NCBI RefSeq assembly: GCF_016801865.2
Contig: NC_068937.1
Location: forward strand, 119,199,225-119,263,224
Length of the DNA: 64,000 nt
Reading direction: 5' to 3'
Source: Culex pipiens pallens
Lineage: Eukaryota; Arthropoda; Insecta; Diptera; Culicidae
Positions within the stretch are counted from its first letter, which is position 1, and each line of letters opens with the position of its first letter. The position numbers were made by a program, and so were the translations under genes. Below, piece after piece: positions 12,813 through 22,872 of this stretch. The notes beneath the pieces are model-generated. The model saw only the letters and a list, made by a program, of their open reading frames with translations, made no database searches and was not told the origin of the DNA.

Positions 12813-13863
12813 TATCCTTGGCAAGATAAGTTAACATTCTGCAGTTCTAGAGAGCGTCAGTCTGGCTACTGCGCAAAGTGCGGCGGTCTATTCTGAACTC
12901 TGATTCTTGTATGGAGAAATAAATTACACAACTTGACTTTTTTTTGGACACACTGAATCATTGGAATCAATCATGCTTAATCAATAAGAAAAGTTGCTTT
13001 AGCTTGGATTTTTATGAATGTTTGGAATAAAACAAGTATTATTTAGAAGCTTTCATAACTAGATATTTTCCTTAAAATATAATAAAAATATTTTTTTCCT
13101 TAAACAAAACTCTTTACTTTTTTATTTAATAATTTTTATTTTATGAAAATATCTAACAGCGCATTTTAATTAAATCATTAATGCTGTTTATATAAAAAAA
13201 AACTTTAATTCTTAAAGCATGTTTATTCTGGATGCAATTAATTGCACTGCAATTCCATAATTTTGAATACACATGTATTACTAAGTTTTTTGTTTTGTTG
13301 AGAGTTTTTTTTTACTTTCTGTACCATTTCAATTAATTGTTATACTGTTATTATTTACCTTAAACTTTGTAATGTTATATTTTTTCACACTTTTGAGTGA
13401 ATCTCTGTTTTTTTATAATATTAAATTGGTTTTAATGGTTTTACAGCACATACACCAATTAAAAATGTTTTCTATTTGACCCAATTTTAAAACGATTGGC
13501 ATTTATGAACGGTGAGATTATACTTAGCCATATTCTGGGAAAATGTTGGTAAATCATTCAGGAACATTCCCCAACATTGTTTATTTCGATATGATTTGAA
13601 ATGTTTTTATTATGTTTAAATAACAACAGTAATATCGTTTTTTGATCCAAAGTCGCTCCCACTGTCAGTATATCAATGATGGATAAACATTTTTGAAATC
13701 TATACTAAATTTGTTTTTTTTTTAATTTTTCACCTGGGAGGAAAAAGCCACGTGGCCATATAGGGGGGGGGGGGGGTTGGCGTGAAACCACGAAAAACCA
13801 TGAGGGGGGAGGGGGGGGTCAAAAATTCTCCAAAAAAAGGCCACGTGGTTTATGCACGACCCC

Positions 13864-14786
13864 AATGGAAATTGATTTTATGATAATTTTTGAATATTCA
13901 ATATTTCACTTTCCGATATGAAAACAGGTGCCTTCAGACCATACTGATGCCGGATTGGAGCAGTTTCTTTCAACATGTTTTCATAATTGGTATGTGCATC
14001 TTTATAAATGATTAAATCCTAGACTTTTATGAATAATCTTTTCGGGACAGATTAGTTGCAAACATAGTACAACAGGGCGTCCCAAAAAATGAAAAGTGGT
14101 CAAAATCTTGGCGCTTAACCCTAGGATAATAGATTAGGATGTCCGGAACGATGTTTCCATAGAACCAAATCAAACTAATTTAGTTTTTGAACGAGCTTAC
14201 TAAAAATATCAAAAATAGAAGAAATTCTCGTATGTTTGGCAGGTTCACTCGCTCCTAACTCCATCCAATTTGCTGATTTTCACTATTTAAACAACTTATT
14301 TTGGAATACTGTGAGTAGAAACTTGCTTATTGTTCCCCAATGTGCCTTTCAGTACACTAAAACGTTGTATTGAACTTTGCATGAACATAAATTAAATGTT
14401 AAAACAAGGATAACGTTCTCCGTGAAATTTTCTACAAGCTGCATGCATTAGTTTTGGTTGAAATTAGTTTTGCGCATTTGTCGGAGTGATTATAGAATTT
14501 TTTTAGCATGAGCATGGTTGATTGCCAATGAGCTGCTACTCCGTTATTGACAGATCAGCTGAAGTTATACAATGAATCAAAAATGATCAGTGGGAGCTTA
14601 CCATCGTTCACTGTTTAAAGTGTTTATCCTCTGAAGATCACTAATTTATTGTTTGTTTATATTTATTCCGAACTTAAGACATACATCTTATCTGTTCACG
14701 CCGTGACGTAGAATGAAATGCGCTGAGAAACAATTGGTAAACAACGAAAGAAAGAACTAGACAATCAAACTGAATTAATCTAAAAA
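13864..14786. other. Spacer and probable 3' untranslated end of retrotransposon
   Basis: AT-rich DNA with no gene. The part next to 14787 is likely the 3' untranslated region of the minus-strand retrotransposon, but I cannot see a clear poly-A or simple-repeat tail or a target duplication, so the element's 3' border is not set. Confidence 0.35.
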
Positions 14787-17627
14787 CTAACTATTATTAA
14801 AATGCTCTAAACATGCTTTCTTAAATCCTATACTCGAATTTAACAATTGTAGATTAGGCGGCAATTGATTCCATTCTGCAATACCTCTAACAAAAAAAGA
14901 ATTGGCATAGTGAGATGATCTAAATCTTGGCAAGATGAATTTTCTTCCTCTTCGGCTTCTCATAGGAGTTATTTTTGAGGTGATGTATGGAGGGGACTGA
15001 TTGACAATAAATTTATGTAAGAGTAGAACTGATCTAAGCACACCAAAACGAGAAAACGGACAACCAATTAGGATATTCTGTCTGTGAGTCACGCTTGCAA
15101 AACGATTTAAACCAAACACAAAACGTACACAACAGTTTAAAGCAACTTTTAATTTATTATAAGCAAAAGTGGACGATTGTTTCAACACAAAGTCACAGGT
15201 TATAAAGTGCGGTAAAATTAAAGCTTTAAATAATTTTAGTTTAATCTTAAAGTCGAGATGATTTGCTTTGAGACGAAGGGATCTTAAAGCAGCATAAACT
15301 TTTCCACACTGCATCAAAATGAATTCGTCCCACTCGAATTTACTGGTAATTTTCACTCCTAAGCTGATAACTGTATCGTTATAATGAACTAATTGATTAT
15401 TTAAAAATATGTCGGGTTTAAACACAGGTCTTTTTGATCTTGAAATACAAATAGCTTGCGTTTTTGATGCATTAAGTTTTAAATTGTTTGAAATAGCCCA
15501 ATTGGCAACAATGGTCATATTTGTATTTATCATGTTAGATATTTCAAGTTGTGGTTTATTGGTACAGTCAAAATATATCTGTACGTCATCTGCGAACAAG
15601 TGAACACCACATCCTTGTAGGTGTGACGGTAGATCATTAATGTATAATGAGAAAAGTAATGGACCAAGAACGGATCCTTGTGGCACTCCTGAAAGAACCG
15701 GAAGCAACTGAGAAAATATTCCGTCGTTAAAAACAGTTTGAAATCTATTTGACAAATAAGATCGTACTAAACGTACTGCATCAGGACAAAAACCAAAAAT
15801 CATTTTTAATTTATCACACAAAGTTTTATGACAAATAGTATCGAATGCTTTAGAATAGTCTAAAAGAATAAGCACAACGTATCCACCTGAGTCTATCACT
15901 AAACCAATATCATCACATATCTTTAGCATTGCTGTTTTAGTACTATGTCTTGGGCGATATCCCGACTGGCAAGGTGTTAATAAATCAAAACGAGAAACAA
16001 AATCCGTAATTTGTTTTTTAATAACTCTTTCAAAAGCTTTAGAAAGCGCAGATAAAATACTAATTGGACGTAAATTGTCCAAACTAAGTTTAAGACCTTT
16101 CTTTTTAATAGGTACAACTTTCGATATTTTCCAAACTTTGGGGTAAATACAAGTTTTAATTATTTTATTAAAAATATGTCGAATGGGTTCAACTATGAGG
16201 GGAATTATAGCTTTGCAAAATTTAATTGGAATTTCGTCCAGACCAACTGCATTAGATTTTATATCATATATTGCATTAACAACATGATATGATTCGATAG
16301 GTTTAAAAGCAAAAGCCTCAGGTACAGGTGGGATAGCATTCAATGTTGTGGATGAACTGATCCCAGTTGAAAAATTACTTGCAAAGAAATGATTGATTTG
16401 ATCTGCATTTAGGTTGTTTTTTTCGTTTTTATTTTTTTTCTTAAATCCAATAGCATTGAGTTTATTCCATAATTCTTTCGAGTTCAAATTTTGAGCAAAC
16501 ATTGTGCTGAAATAATTTTTCTTGGCATTGTTGATCATATTTGTTGCCTTATTTCTAAGCCTTTTATAAAGCGTGAGGTCATTATCATGTTTAAATTGTT
16601 TCCATTTAGAAAAAGCTAAATCTCTATCAACAATTACTTTAGACAAGTTTGCATTAAACCAAGGTTTATTATGGGGTTTTTGGATAAAATTCCGTAATGG
16701 AACGCAGTTATCATGCAAATGTTTAATGTTTGTATTGAAAAAATCTACTAAGATATCTGGATTGTCAATGCTAAAAAAATAATTCCAATCGATCTGATCA
16801 AACATTGTTAAAAGCAGAGACGAATTCATGTGACCATAATCACGAAAACAAATATTTTCATTAACATTCGATACATCAACATCAACAGACGCAAAAATTA
16901 AATCATGATTGGACATAAACGGTACAGACACTTGGTTAAAACGCAAAATAAATTCTTTTTTGTTAGTTAATAGAAGATCTATCAAAGATGCTCCTGTTCT
17001 GTGAAAATGTGTGGGAATTTCTCCAACAGGTTTCAGAGACAAACTTTGTAAACACTTTAAAAAACGTCTTGTGTTAGAAGAGTTCAGGTCAAGAAGATTG
17101 GTATTGAAATCGCCCATGATAATCATGTGTTCATGCTGTAAATTACTACGGGAAAGCAAATCAATCATCAACTGAGAACAATCGGAATTTGGAGTATTGT
17201 AGATAAATCCCATGAGTAAACTTTCATGATTTACAGAAACTTCGACGAAAATAAATTCAGTTGGTGCATTGTCAATATCATGTGATGATATGATGACTTT
17301 ACAATTTAAAAAGTTTTTAACATACAACAAGATACCACCTCCAATTCTTCCTTTACGATCACATCTTATAATTTTATAACCATCAATTTCAAGTACGTCG
17401 TTTGGTATTTCCATTTTCAACCATGACTCACAAACACACATGACGTCGACTTTGGAAATGTATGCAATATTGCGAAGTTCATCCAATTTAGTTAATTTTC
17501 GAGCACATATACTTTGGCTATTCATACAGCATACAGAAAGTTTGTTGTGAATGAGAGCAGATTTCATCACAATACCTGGAATACTCAAATTGTTAGAGTT
17601 ATTGCTTCTTGAATCATCAACCGACAT
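14787..17627 (-). CDS. Non-LTR retrotransposon endonuclease/reverse transcriptase
   Basis: A 946-codon uninterrupted frame. The N-terminal APE-type endonuclease spans about residues 33-245: NSQS near 36, catalytic CESW (E67), GGGI, GDFN (172-175) and a terminal SNHD (239-242, the family's SDH). The reverse transcriptase spans about 500-760: NLRPISILS, LDYSKAFD (590-597), GVPQGSVLGP (647-656) and the active-site FADD (678-681). It would nick target DNA and copy its own RNA at the nick. The motif style fits the CR1/L2/jockey group; the clade is inferred, not proven. No ORF1 is seen upstream (17628-19500), so the element is either 5'-truncated or a one-ORF type. With no stop or frameshift the copy looks young. 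The ATG at 17627 is the first in frame. Confidence 0.93.
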   Translation of the reverse strand: MSVDDSRSNNSNNLSIPGIVMKSALIHNKLSVCCMNSQSICARKLTKLDELRNIAYISKVDVMCVCESWLKMEIPNDVLEIDGYKIIRCDRKGRIGGGILLYVKNFLNCKVIISSHDIDNAPTEFIFVEVSVNHESLLMGFIYNTPNSDCSQLMIDLLSRSNLQHEHMIIMGDFNTNLLDLNSSNTRRFLKCLQSLSLKPVGEIPTHFHRTGASLIDLLLTNKKEFILRFNQVSVPFMSNHDLIFASVDVDVSNVNENICFRDYGHMNSSLLLTMFDQIDWNYFFSIDNPDILVDFFNTNIKHLHDNCVPLRNFIQKPHNKPWFNANLSKVIVDRDLAFSKWKQFKHDNDLTLYKRLRNKATNMINNAKKNYFSTMFAQNLNSKELWNKLNAIGFKKKNKNEKNNLNADQINHFFASNFSTGISSSTTLNAIPPVPEAFAFKPIESYHVVNAIYDIKSNAVGLDEIPIKFCKAIIPLIVEPIRHIFNKIIKTCIYPKVWKISKVVPIKKKGLKLSLDNLRPISILSALSKAFERVIKKQITDFVSRFDLLTPCQSGYRPRHSTKTAMLKICDDIGLVIDSGGYVVLILLDYSKAFDTICHKTLCDKLKMIFGFCPDAVRLVRSYLSNRFQTVFNDGIFSQLLPVLSGVPQGSVLGPLLFSLYINDLPSHLQGCGVHLFADDVQIYFDCTNKPQLEISNMINTNMTIVANWAISNNLKLNASKTQAICISRSKRPVFKPDIFLNNQLVHYNDTVISLGVKITSKFEWDEFILMQCGKVYAALRSLRLKANHLDFKIKLKLFKALILPHFITCDFVLKQSSTFAYNKLKVALNCCVRFVFGLNRFASVTHRQNILIGCPFSRFGVLRSVLLLHKFIVNQSPPYITSKITPMRSRRGRKFILPRFRSSHYANSFFVRGIAEWNQLPPNLQLLNSSIGFKKACLEHFNNS

Positions 17628-17829
17628 CGAACAGAAAACAGATAGGAACTAAGAAAACATGATTTAAGAGCATTTTAAAGTTGTTTAGAGAAAAACAAAA
17701 AATGACTACAATCTTCACGATCTGTACTTTAACCACAAATACTTTAAACAAAAGCGCATTCATCTACAAATGATTTTGGAATAACAATAATAATAAGAGA
17801 AATACTTGTATCTTACTTGTAATTTATTG

Positions 17830-19925
17830 GTAATTTACTTGTAATTTATTGGTCAATACCGGCGCCCTTCCAGGAACCCTGCAGTTCAACGAAAGGGAGG
17901 AATGTTAGTCCGATAACATAGTTTTTTGCTTTATACCTGTCAAGTATCAAAGGTTTTTTTTTTGGTTAGTAGGATAAGGTATTGGCTTTCGATGCCACCC
18001 GAGCTACGATGCTATGGGGAGGACTTTCAAAACAGACCCGTCGGCGAGCCTTCTGAGCAACGATGCTATGGGAAGGTCTTTCTGGTTAACACTTAAAATA
18101 ACTCACACACAGTTATTTCAACATCTAATAAATGAAAATTTTGCTCCACTATTAACTCGACAATCCGAAATGTCAGCGTATCTTTCGACCAACGATTATA
18201 TAGAAAGGACTTTTTCACCGTGAAATTTTAACACCTAATTCAAAAAAAATACACACAATTTGAACGACATCGTGCCTTTCGCGCAAAAACGATGATGTAG
18301 GAAGGCCTTTTATTTAAATCATAAAACAATTATTTAAGATTACAAAAGCACAAAAACACACCAATTCCTGAACAAAAATGATGTTCAAGACACGAATAAT
18401 TCTCTAAGGCAAACGGGTGGCCTCACCGCCCGCAATCGACTGAAACAGGAAACACATTTAACACTATGTTATTTTGGAACATAATTACTACGACAAACTT
18501 AACAGGCAGCGTGCCTTCCGATCGACGATGATAAAGGACTGATATTATCATTGCTAGCAAGAAAAAATAACACATAAAAACACGATCGATCATGTCAAGC
18601 AACCGCGTTGCCACACCGCCCACAATCGACACACACAATTCACGACAAATATGCGCAACATAAGGCACACACAAAAAAATCACTTTTCACCCTAATTTAT
18701 TATTTTACGACCGCACGCTTCCATTGCTAATTATGCACTCCGAAGTGATTTTTGAAATTTTTTCTCTCAAAAATACATTTTTTTCCTAAAACGCGCTACC
18801 ATGCCCAAACACAAGCATTTATGGACTATGTTTGTGCATGAGTTTGTTCAGGGGACACACAGTATGTAAAAAAAGTATTTACACCCCTTGCACATTTGCG
18901 ATGAAACATTCGCAATTCGCAATTTTCAGTGTAAGAACGGGCCTTGACCGATCTTATGCACCAGGTTCCCAATGAACACGCACTGCCCTTACACCTACAT
19001 CTCACCCTTGCTCTGAGTCAGTACGAGCAACACGCTAGAACACGCTTTGAGTGGTACATTGCGTAGGGTTTGATGTAAGTATAAGCGCCTAACCATTTAT
19101 GTGCCTATCAACATTTATTTAAGCGAAAAATTTATTATTTCTAGTTTGAATTCAAAATCTAACTGTTATTTACTGTGTATTGTTTTCTCCTGAAATCTTC
19201 CTTAGTGTTAGATTTTGTTTGTTGCTATTTCTTCTGTCGGGGTGTTTTGTTATAATTTTTTGGGCCTAAGCATTTTATAAAAAAAATAGCAAAAGTACAA
19301 TAGTAATATTTGTGTTAATTGTTTGATCATTCCATAAATTGAGTAAGGGCTCGAACCTCACTTGTTTGAAGAAATAGGTGAAGATTGAACACAATGGGCA
19401 GTGAAAGAAATATACTATTTAAAGAATCAATAGTGAAAGAAAGATAGATAGTATGAAGTAGATAAAGAAAGTAACAATAGTTCATAAATAGAGGTAAGAT
19501 TGTATTGAGGGCAATTTATAGGGCAGATGAAAAATTATTCAAATAGATAAATAAAGAAAAGGCACATGATAAACAAAATTGACATCACTGCCAAATTAAG
19601 GGAAAACAGACAGAAATAGACGATAATAAACAGAAGGCATGCTAGAGAATCAGTGAAACAAAATAAACAGAAGATTGATGGTAGATTAAAATGGAAAGAA
19701 GAGAAACCCCGTTCTGCGATGTTCAGGTACATCCACAGCAGTTGACTCAACATACTGCGAATCAAAACAGTACCGTCTACAATCACAAATTTCTTCCCTT
19801 TCCCACATTGTCGCGCCCCTTGCTTTTAGCCGCCTCGACTCTGACCCACGGTGGTCAAAGGTTTACGAGCCGTTTCCACAGGCCACCAGCTAGATCATCA
19901 TGAAAACCAAGCCAACGTGGAGGTT
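17830..19925. other. Repeat-derived spacer
   Basis: No gene. At 17990-18720 a motif of the form GTGCCTTxCGxxxAACGATG, then GGAAGG or AAGG, recurs four to five times at about 100-200 bp spacing, for example near 18010, 18055, 18270 and 18510. It recurs again at 59570-59810. From 19300 to 19900 the minus strand resembles a mosquito interspersed element (AGATAG/AAATAAA-rich, then CGCGACAATGTGGGAAAGGG), but I cannot place it. Confidence 0.4.
18860..18887. mobile_element. Possible Tc1/mariner terminal fragment
   Basis: CAGTATGTAAAAAAAGTATT followed by TACACCCC resembles the terminal inverted repeats of insect Tc1/mariner elements (CAGT start, AT-rich body). No partner terminus and no transposase were found in the window, so this is only a solo end or a chance match. 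Confidence 0.35.
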
Positions 19926-19935
19926 AGAAAATAGG

Positions 19936-21794
19936 GGTGCGGGACATTTCGCCGAATGTCGTTTCGCCGACGGTCATTTCGCTGAAGGTCATTTCGCCGA
20001 ATGTCGTTTCGCCGCATGGGACGTTTCGCCGAATGGGACGTTTCGCCGAATTGGCAAATAATCGTATAATAAATATATAAAATGGACACAAATTGTATTA
20101 AAATATTTTGAAAAAGTATAATGTCCCTAAAAGGTGATTTTTCAATCTTCCTAAAAAAAAATGTATTTTTTTGTTTCTTAGTATTGTTTATGCATAAACA
20201 ATACTTAGTATTGTTTATACATAAACAATCGCTTAAAAAATAATCTAGATGAAAAAAAATCTGCGGGTTTTTGCATTCTTTCAAACTTAAGCAGTTATTT
20301 AATTTCAGCATACAATTTCTGTGAGTTTTTGCATAAATTTCTGTTAGTTTTTTGCATTATTGTTTTAATATATCATTTGAATTATTTCTGTGAGTTTTTG
20401 CGTTCTGTTAACCATGAGCAGTTCTTTTAATTTTCTGCTTATAATTTTGATAAATTTCTGTTAGTTTTTGCATTCTTTGTTTTTTAAGCATATTATTTGT
20501 ATAATTTTTGTAAGTTTTTGTATTCTTTCCAACATGAGCAGTTCTTTTGATTTTCAGCATAACATTTTGAAAAAATGCCGGTAGTTTTTGCATTCTTTGT
20601 TTACTGAGCATATTGTTTAAATTATTTATGAGAGTTTTTGCATTCTTTCAAACATGAACAGTTCTTTTATTTTCTGCTCATAATTTTGAATATTTCTGTT
20701 TGTTTTTGCATTCTTTGTTTTTTAAGCAAATTATTTTTATAATTTTTGTGAGTTTTTGCATTTTTTCAAACATGAGCAGTCCTTTTAATTGGCTGCTTTG
20801 CTTATAATTTAGATTATTTCTGTTTGTTTTTGCATTCTTTGTTTTTCAAGCATTTTTTTTGTATAATTTTTGGGAGTTTTTGCATTCTTTCAAACATGAG
20901 CAGTTCTTTTGATTTTTAGCATAACATTTTGGAAAATTTCTGTAAGTTTTTGCATTCTTTGTTTTTTAAGCAAATTTTTGTATAATTTTTATGAGTTTTT
21001 GCATTCTTTGAAACATGAGCAGTTCTTTTGATTTTCAGCATAACATTTTGGAAATTTTTTGTTAGTTTTCGCATTCTTTGTATTTGAGCATATTTTTTAA
21101 TTATTTCTGTGAGTTAGTTTTTGCATTCTTTCAAATATGAGCAGTTCTTTTAATCGGCTGCTTATAATTTAGATTATTTCTGTTTGTTTTTGCATTCTTT
21201 GTTTTTCAAGCAAAATATTTGTATAATTTTTGGGAGTTTTCGCATTCTTTCAAACATGAGCAGTTCTTTTGATTTTCAGCACAACATTTTGCAAAATTGC
21301 TGTTAGTTTTTGCATTCTATATTTTTGGTATACTTTTCAAATATTTCGGTGAGTTTATGCATTATTAGTTTTTTAAGCATATTATTTCTATAATTTTTGG
21401 GAGGTTTTGCATTCTTTCAAACATGAGCAGTTATTTTGATTTTTAGCATAACATTTAGAAAAATTTCTGTTAGTTTTTGCATTCTTAATTTTTTAAGCAA
21501 ATTATTTGTATTATTTCTGTGAGTTTATGCATTCTTTGAAACATGAGACGTTCTTTACTTTTTTAAATTATTATATTATTATCTTGCCACTCCTTCTCAA
21601 GTTTGCATGAGTGAATTACAAGATGGCACTGCAGCGAACAAATAGCATAAATTATACAAAAAAGTTAATTTTTATTCGATTCGGCGAAACGTCCATTCGG
21701 CGAAATGACTTTCGGCGAAACGTACCATTCGGCGAAACGACATTCGGCGAAATGACCGTCGGCGAAACGACATTCGGTGAAACGTACCAGATCC
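19936..21794. mobile_element. Foldback element with tandem-repeat arms and satellite core
   Basis: The left arm (19941-20055) is a short tandem array of units like TTTCGCCGAATGTCG. The right arm (21678-21790) is its inverted counterpart, built of ATTCGGCGAAACG units. Between them lies about 1.6 kb containing an array of about 120-bp units. Identical AGAAAATAGG flanks both sides (19926-19935 and 21795-21804), a 10-bp target duplication that supports transposition as one unit. The architecture recalls Drosophila Foldback elements; a 9-10 bp duplication would also suit Mutator-like elements. No protein is encoded, so it needs a helper transposase. Confidence 0.85.
20330..21560. repeat. Minisatellite array, about 120-bp units, about 10 copies
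   Basis: The anchor CATGAGCAGTTCTTTT recurs (with variants) near 20414, 20534, 20656, 20772, 20897, 21017, 21139, 21256, 21424 and 21542. Spacing is 116-125 apart from one interval of about 168. Each unit also has two GTTTTTGCATTCTTT half-motifs, so the array has an internal half-period. Units are diverged and AT-rich. It is not a CRISPR array, because repeats and spacers cannot be told apart and the host is a eukaryote. Confidence 0.9.
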
Positions 21795-22274
21795 AGAAAA
21801 TAGGACACTTGCAAGAAACCAGATCTATACAGTTCTGATCAAGATAATTCGAATGATCTAACAGAACTACGGATGTAGTTAGTTGTGCTCCTTCCAGGAT
21901 GTTCGTAACCTGGATGTCAACCGAAGAGCACGCATGTTCTTAGGTATCAATCCTTGGCCTGCAATTTGTTTCTTAAAACTTTTATCAAACATTTTTTCCG
22001 GCCTGCCAATGCTTCAAGAAAATCAGGTCTGGCCCGCAGGGCCTAAATGTTAGGCACCCCTGCTGTAGAGTAACATTTATGAATTTTTTGCACCCTTTTT
22101 AGTACCATTTTAGTAAATTTCGAATGGTTTTTCGGTATGTTTCGTCCAACAGGAATTACAACGAATTACTAAATGAATCATGTTATTTCGAAACATAAAA
22201 ATAAAGAACGACCCCAAACATTCAACGCCCACCTTACCTGCACCGCTACCCCCGCTCGTTCCGCCGTCATCCCC

Positions 22275-22733
22275 TCACGACTGCTGCTTGAACTGGCACG
22301 CCTTCACCGCAATCAACTGCAGCAGCACAAAGATCGGCGAAAAGACCTCGCTGTACTCGAGCCCACTCTGGCCGGACAGTTTCATGCACACCAGATACTT
22401 GAAGCCGGCGGTCAGCAGCAGCACGTGGATGCTCCAGGACAGCCGGTGCAATGCCTGCCGGTGCTTGTTCCCCAGGTACATCCGGATGCCGACGATGACG
22501 CAAAAGTACGCGTTACAAAAATCACCACAAAAGAGGGGCGAAAACATGAGCAACCACTCGCTGGTGCTGATCGGGGTGGCCGCCAGCGTTCCGGTGGTCA
22601 CTTTGACCGTCAGAATGATGGTGAACACGAGAAAGGCCAGCAAATTGACCAGCATCTCGAACTGCGTTATGCCGATCCATTTGACGACGTCGAGCAGTTT
22701 GAAGTAGGTCTTGATTTCGACCTCGTCGGTCAT
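22275..22733 (-). CDS. TMEM203: Transmembrane protein 203 homologue
   Basis: Single-exon frame of 152 residues. After a short N-terminal stretch it follows the TMEM203 pattern: a DVVKWIG segment, F-E-x-L-V-x-LLAFLVF (first membrane helix), MFSPLFCGD before a second helix, and a C-terminal SPIFVLLQLIAVKACQ helix. Four membrane spans are expected. In animals TMEM203 is an ER/lysosomal membrane protein linked to calcium stores and STING signalling; that role is family knowledge. It is about 16 residues longer than the vertebrate protein, mainly at the N terminus and in one loop. The start lies 139 bp after the POP7 stop on the same strand, with no AATAAA between them, so it may be the second cistron of a shared transcript. 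Confidence 0.88.
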   Translation of the reverse strand: MTDEVEIKTYFKLLDVVKWIGITQFEMLVNLLAFLVFTIILTVKVTTGTLAATPISTSEWLLMFSPLFCGDFCNAYFCVIVGIRMYLGNKHRQALHRLSWSIHVLLLTAGFKYLVCMKLSGQSGLEYSEVFSPIFVLLQLIAVKACQFKQQS

Positions 22734-22872
22734 CTTCCGGCTGCCGCTGGTGCTGCTGCGTGACGGGGCTATCTTGGCAATGGTGTCGGATTTGCTCGAC
22801 GCGGGCGGGAGCAGCGATTCCAGGGGCGTTTCCGGAAGGAGCGCTATGCTTGCGGGATGAATGGTGGGAGGT

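Larger units (their letters stand above)
8125..13863. mobile_element. Composite TIR structure, 5.7 kb
   Basis: The left edge GGGGTCGTGCATAAACCACG (8125 on) is exactly reverse-complemented at the right edge (ending 13863). Each edge belongs to a block of about 120 bp with CCACGTGG, long G runs, ACCATG and GGGGGGGTC in the same direct order (8125-8242 and 13747-13863). Each block keeps its outer terminus and has lost the inner one. The interior holds a foldback (8651-10587), a truncated TTAA MITE, a half foldback and AT-rich DNA with no transposase. No target duplication is evident (GATAA left, AATGG right). The superfamily is unassigned. Confidence 0.55.

Noticed and set aside
8125..13863. Search for a transposase inside the composite structure
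   Set aside because: No frame above 100 codons with transposase motifs; the open frames derive from foldback arms.
20330..21560. CRISPR-like regular array
   Set aside because: Units are diverged satellites without constant short repeats and unique spacers, and the genome is eukaryotic.
22173..22763. 196-codon open frame (+) with many Gln/His residues
   Set aside because: Antisense shadow of TMEM203, whose minus-strand frame matches the family from end to end.
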